Part shown: in pieces, positions 62,700 through 64,000 of the stretch | Numbering within the stretch: the stretch's first letter is position 1 | How the letters are laid out: every line of letters begins with the position of its first letter | DNA from: Paramacrobiotus metropolitanus | Lineage: Eukaryota > Tardigrada > Eutardigrada > Parachela > Macrobiotidae | Reading direction: 5' to 3' | Assembly: GCF_019649055.1 (NCBI RefSeq) | Contig: NW_026570300.1 | Span: 248,001-312,000, forward strand | DNA length: 64,000 nucleotides | Notes under the pieces: model-generated | Databases searched by the model: none | Seen by the model: the letters and a program-made list of their open reading frames with translations, nothing else | Told to the model about the DNA's origin: nothing | Position numbers and translations under genes: made by a program

Positions 62700-63286
62700 A
62701 TGATCCGTGTGTTAAAAACCAGCGTGCTGCTAGCTACCAACACCACCCGTCGCGTCCCGGTGCGCGGCGTCAACTACAAATGGGAACCCCAGTACGAGTT
62801 CATACCGAAACTGCGAGTCCAGCGCAAGTACAAGGAACGTTTCGCCCCGGAGCCCCTGGACACGGAGGAGACGTACACGGACGTGGTGGAATCCGCCGAG
62901 GACTTCAAGTACGTCCTGCCCTACCTCCCGCGCGACACCATCCCCCCACTGCCCGCCGAAACCCTGACCAACTACCCCACCCCCTCGGGATTCATTCCGC
63001 CGCTGCCCCAGCCCCCGGCCCTCCCGTACTTCATCGGGCGGACCGTGTACCACAACCTCCCGGTGTACAGTTTCGCCACGGATCCCTCCAGGTTTTTACG
63101 CGGATAAAGTACGTCGAGGGCGACATTTGGAAGTTCCAGCAGGATCTGGTGGATTTTCTGCGGGACAGGCTGCCCGAGTATGAGGGCTTCATTGCCACCA
63201 AGGTGGATGAGGCGGCGCGGCAGGTGTGGGTGAAAGGGGATATTGTCGGTCCTGTGAAGGAATTTTTACTGGAAAGCGGATTTTGA
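62700..63286 (+). CDS. MRPL49: Mitochondrial ribosomal protein mL49, with frameshift
   Basis: A large-subunit mitoribosomal protein (Img2 family). The first frame (62700-63107) encodes an N-terminal presequence, YKWEPQYEF and the hallmark LPYFIGRT...NLPVYSF, then stops at 63105. The conserved remainder (IKYVEGDIWKFQQDLVDFL ... VKGDIV ... LLESGF) continues without a gap in the next frame and ends at 63286. The switch falls at a run of five T (63093-63097). A run of six T would give one continuous protein of about 195 aa. There are no splice sites to explain it. An assembly or sequencing slip is the simplest cause; true decay or ribosomal slippage are alternatives. Codon use is strongly GC-biased on both sides, as in a functional gene. 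No intron was found. Confidence 0.85.
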
Positions 63287-63547
63287 GGGTGCCAGCTGTG
63301 GGTAATAGGCTAGGCTCACCACGCCACCAGATGCTGTTTTTGTACGATACTTTGATGTACGATATTTTAATGGAAGAGAAATCTTATTGCTGTAAGAACA
63401 GTAAGATCAGTGTTGTTAGAAACCATTAAAATTTTGCATAATATGAGATTGCAGGTTACGTTTCATCGATGATAAAATGATAAAGTTTACCACGAAAAAT
63501 GATGCGAAAACAGAAGATTATAAAAACTTGAACGTATTAGCGCGACC

Positions 63548-63706
63548 ATGCTTTTCCCTGTAGCAAATAGCTGCATCACTTCGGTACGGAGATTTTACCG
63601 TAAAACAGTTAAACTAGGAAAGATTCAACGACCGGGCAAAATTGATTTCCCGAAGCTTCTCGGATTGAAGTTTACGTCCGTGCCGGTCCATCCTAGGCTG
63701 ACATAA
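63548..63706 (+). CDS. Possible small 52-aa basic protein
   Basis: An ATG in good context (GCGACCATG) opens 52 codons starting MLFPVANSCITSVRRFYRK, a basic amphipathic start like a mitochondrial presequence. AATAAA follows the stop within 10 bp (63712-63717), and TTATAAAAAC lies shortly upstream. No family was recognised. It may equally be a chance frame in the 3' UTR of mL49, which would otherwise use the same poly(A) signal. Confidence 0.3.
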   Translation: MLFPVANSCITSVRRFYRKTVKLGKIQRPGKIDFPKLLGLKFTSVPVHPRLT

Positions 63707-64000
63707 CAAGAATAAACACAATAAATTTATCAGACGACTTCCCCGGGCGAGTGATAAGATACGAGCGCGTCTCTGGAGTTCAAAACCCAGCGCTCGTAAT
63801 CACATGCATAACCGTACCGCACACGGTGCGTTCCCTGTTCGACCCATTGACCAAGTTGTGTGCTGTTGACGGAAAATCATGTGGCAATAATACACAGCTG
63901 TGCATTTTATCATTTTCTGCACGATTATGCACAGTTTGAAATATTTGTAATCAGATAGAAATTTGCTGGTTCAACGTCCGTGGGGAACATCACAAGGTCT
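63707..64000. other. Right edge of window
   Basis: Two AATAAA copies (about 63712 and 63721) mark a likely transcript end. Nothing else was recognised in the last 270 bp. Confidence 0.4.

Noticed and set aside
63740-63800. tRNA-like T-arm (AGTTCAAAACCCAG)
   Set aside because: No A box, anticodon arm or acceptor stem could be folded around it.
1-64000. CRISPR arrays, operons, ribosome binding sites, rRNA
   Set aside because: None were seen. Spliced animal genes and scattered polyadenylation signals make prokaryotic features irrelevant here.

Overview
The window is nuclear DNA of a small animal. Most genes are split by GT-AG introns, the intergenic DNA is AT-rich, and polyadenylation (AATAAA) and TATA signals fit metazoan genes. 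There are no operons or ribosome binding sites. The gene content is animal: AP-3 mu, a receptor tyrosine kinase, ApoD-like lipocalins, a mitochondrial-clan P450, mitoribosomal mL49 and a NIT-domain guanylate cyclase. A compact ecdysozoan or other microscopic invertebrate, for example a tardigrade, is plausible, but the species cannot be fixed from sequence alone. Gene models were joined by hand from reading frames, splice sites and phase agreement. Start codons and a few junctions are inferred.

Layout. (1) 81-4729, minus: a receptor guanylate cyclase with an extracellular nitrate/nitrite-sensing (NIT) domain. (2) 5365-8773, plus: AP-3 complex mu subunit, carrying a 544-bp inverted-repeat transposon in intron 2. 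(3) 9445-11028, plus: lipocalin A. (4) 12069-13730, minus: an unknown type I membrane protein with a Ser/Thr-rich stalk. (5) 14240-18136, minus: a 16-exon receptor tyrosine kinase whose ectodomain reads as CUB-CUB-beta/gamma-crystallin-like. (6) 19210-22328, plus: two neighbouring genes for secreted cystine-knot (knottin-type) peptides. (7) 22386-27973: a 5.6-kb element with about 540-bp terminal inverted repeats and a 9-bp target-site duplication (Mutator-like, non-autonomous), containing a minisatellite and a nested TA-flanked MITE. (8) 29381-32919, plus: lipocalins B and C, a recent tandem duplication that includes the promoters. (9) 33765-39451, minus: 2-hydroxyacyl-CoA lyase 2 (ILVBL-type, ThDP-dependent). 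(10) 40585-42756: a degraded non-LTR retrotransposon. (11) 42757-51203: about 8.4 kb without a supported gene. (12) 51506-60443, plus: a nine-exon mitochondrial P450 with a TATA promoter. (13) 62700-63286, plus: mitoribosomal protein mL49 with an apparent 1-nt frameshift. A possible 52-codon gene follows.

The genes are not an evident pathway. Two themes recur. One is secreted or surface proteins (three lipocalins, two knottin genes, the RTK and the mucin-like receptor), clustered between 9 and 33 kb, where duplication and transposon traces also concentrate. The other is ordinary housekeeping genes (AP-3 mu, HACL2, mL49) flanking that accessory block.
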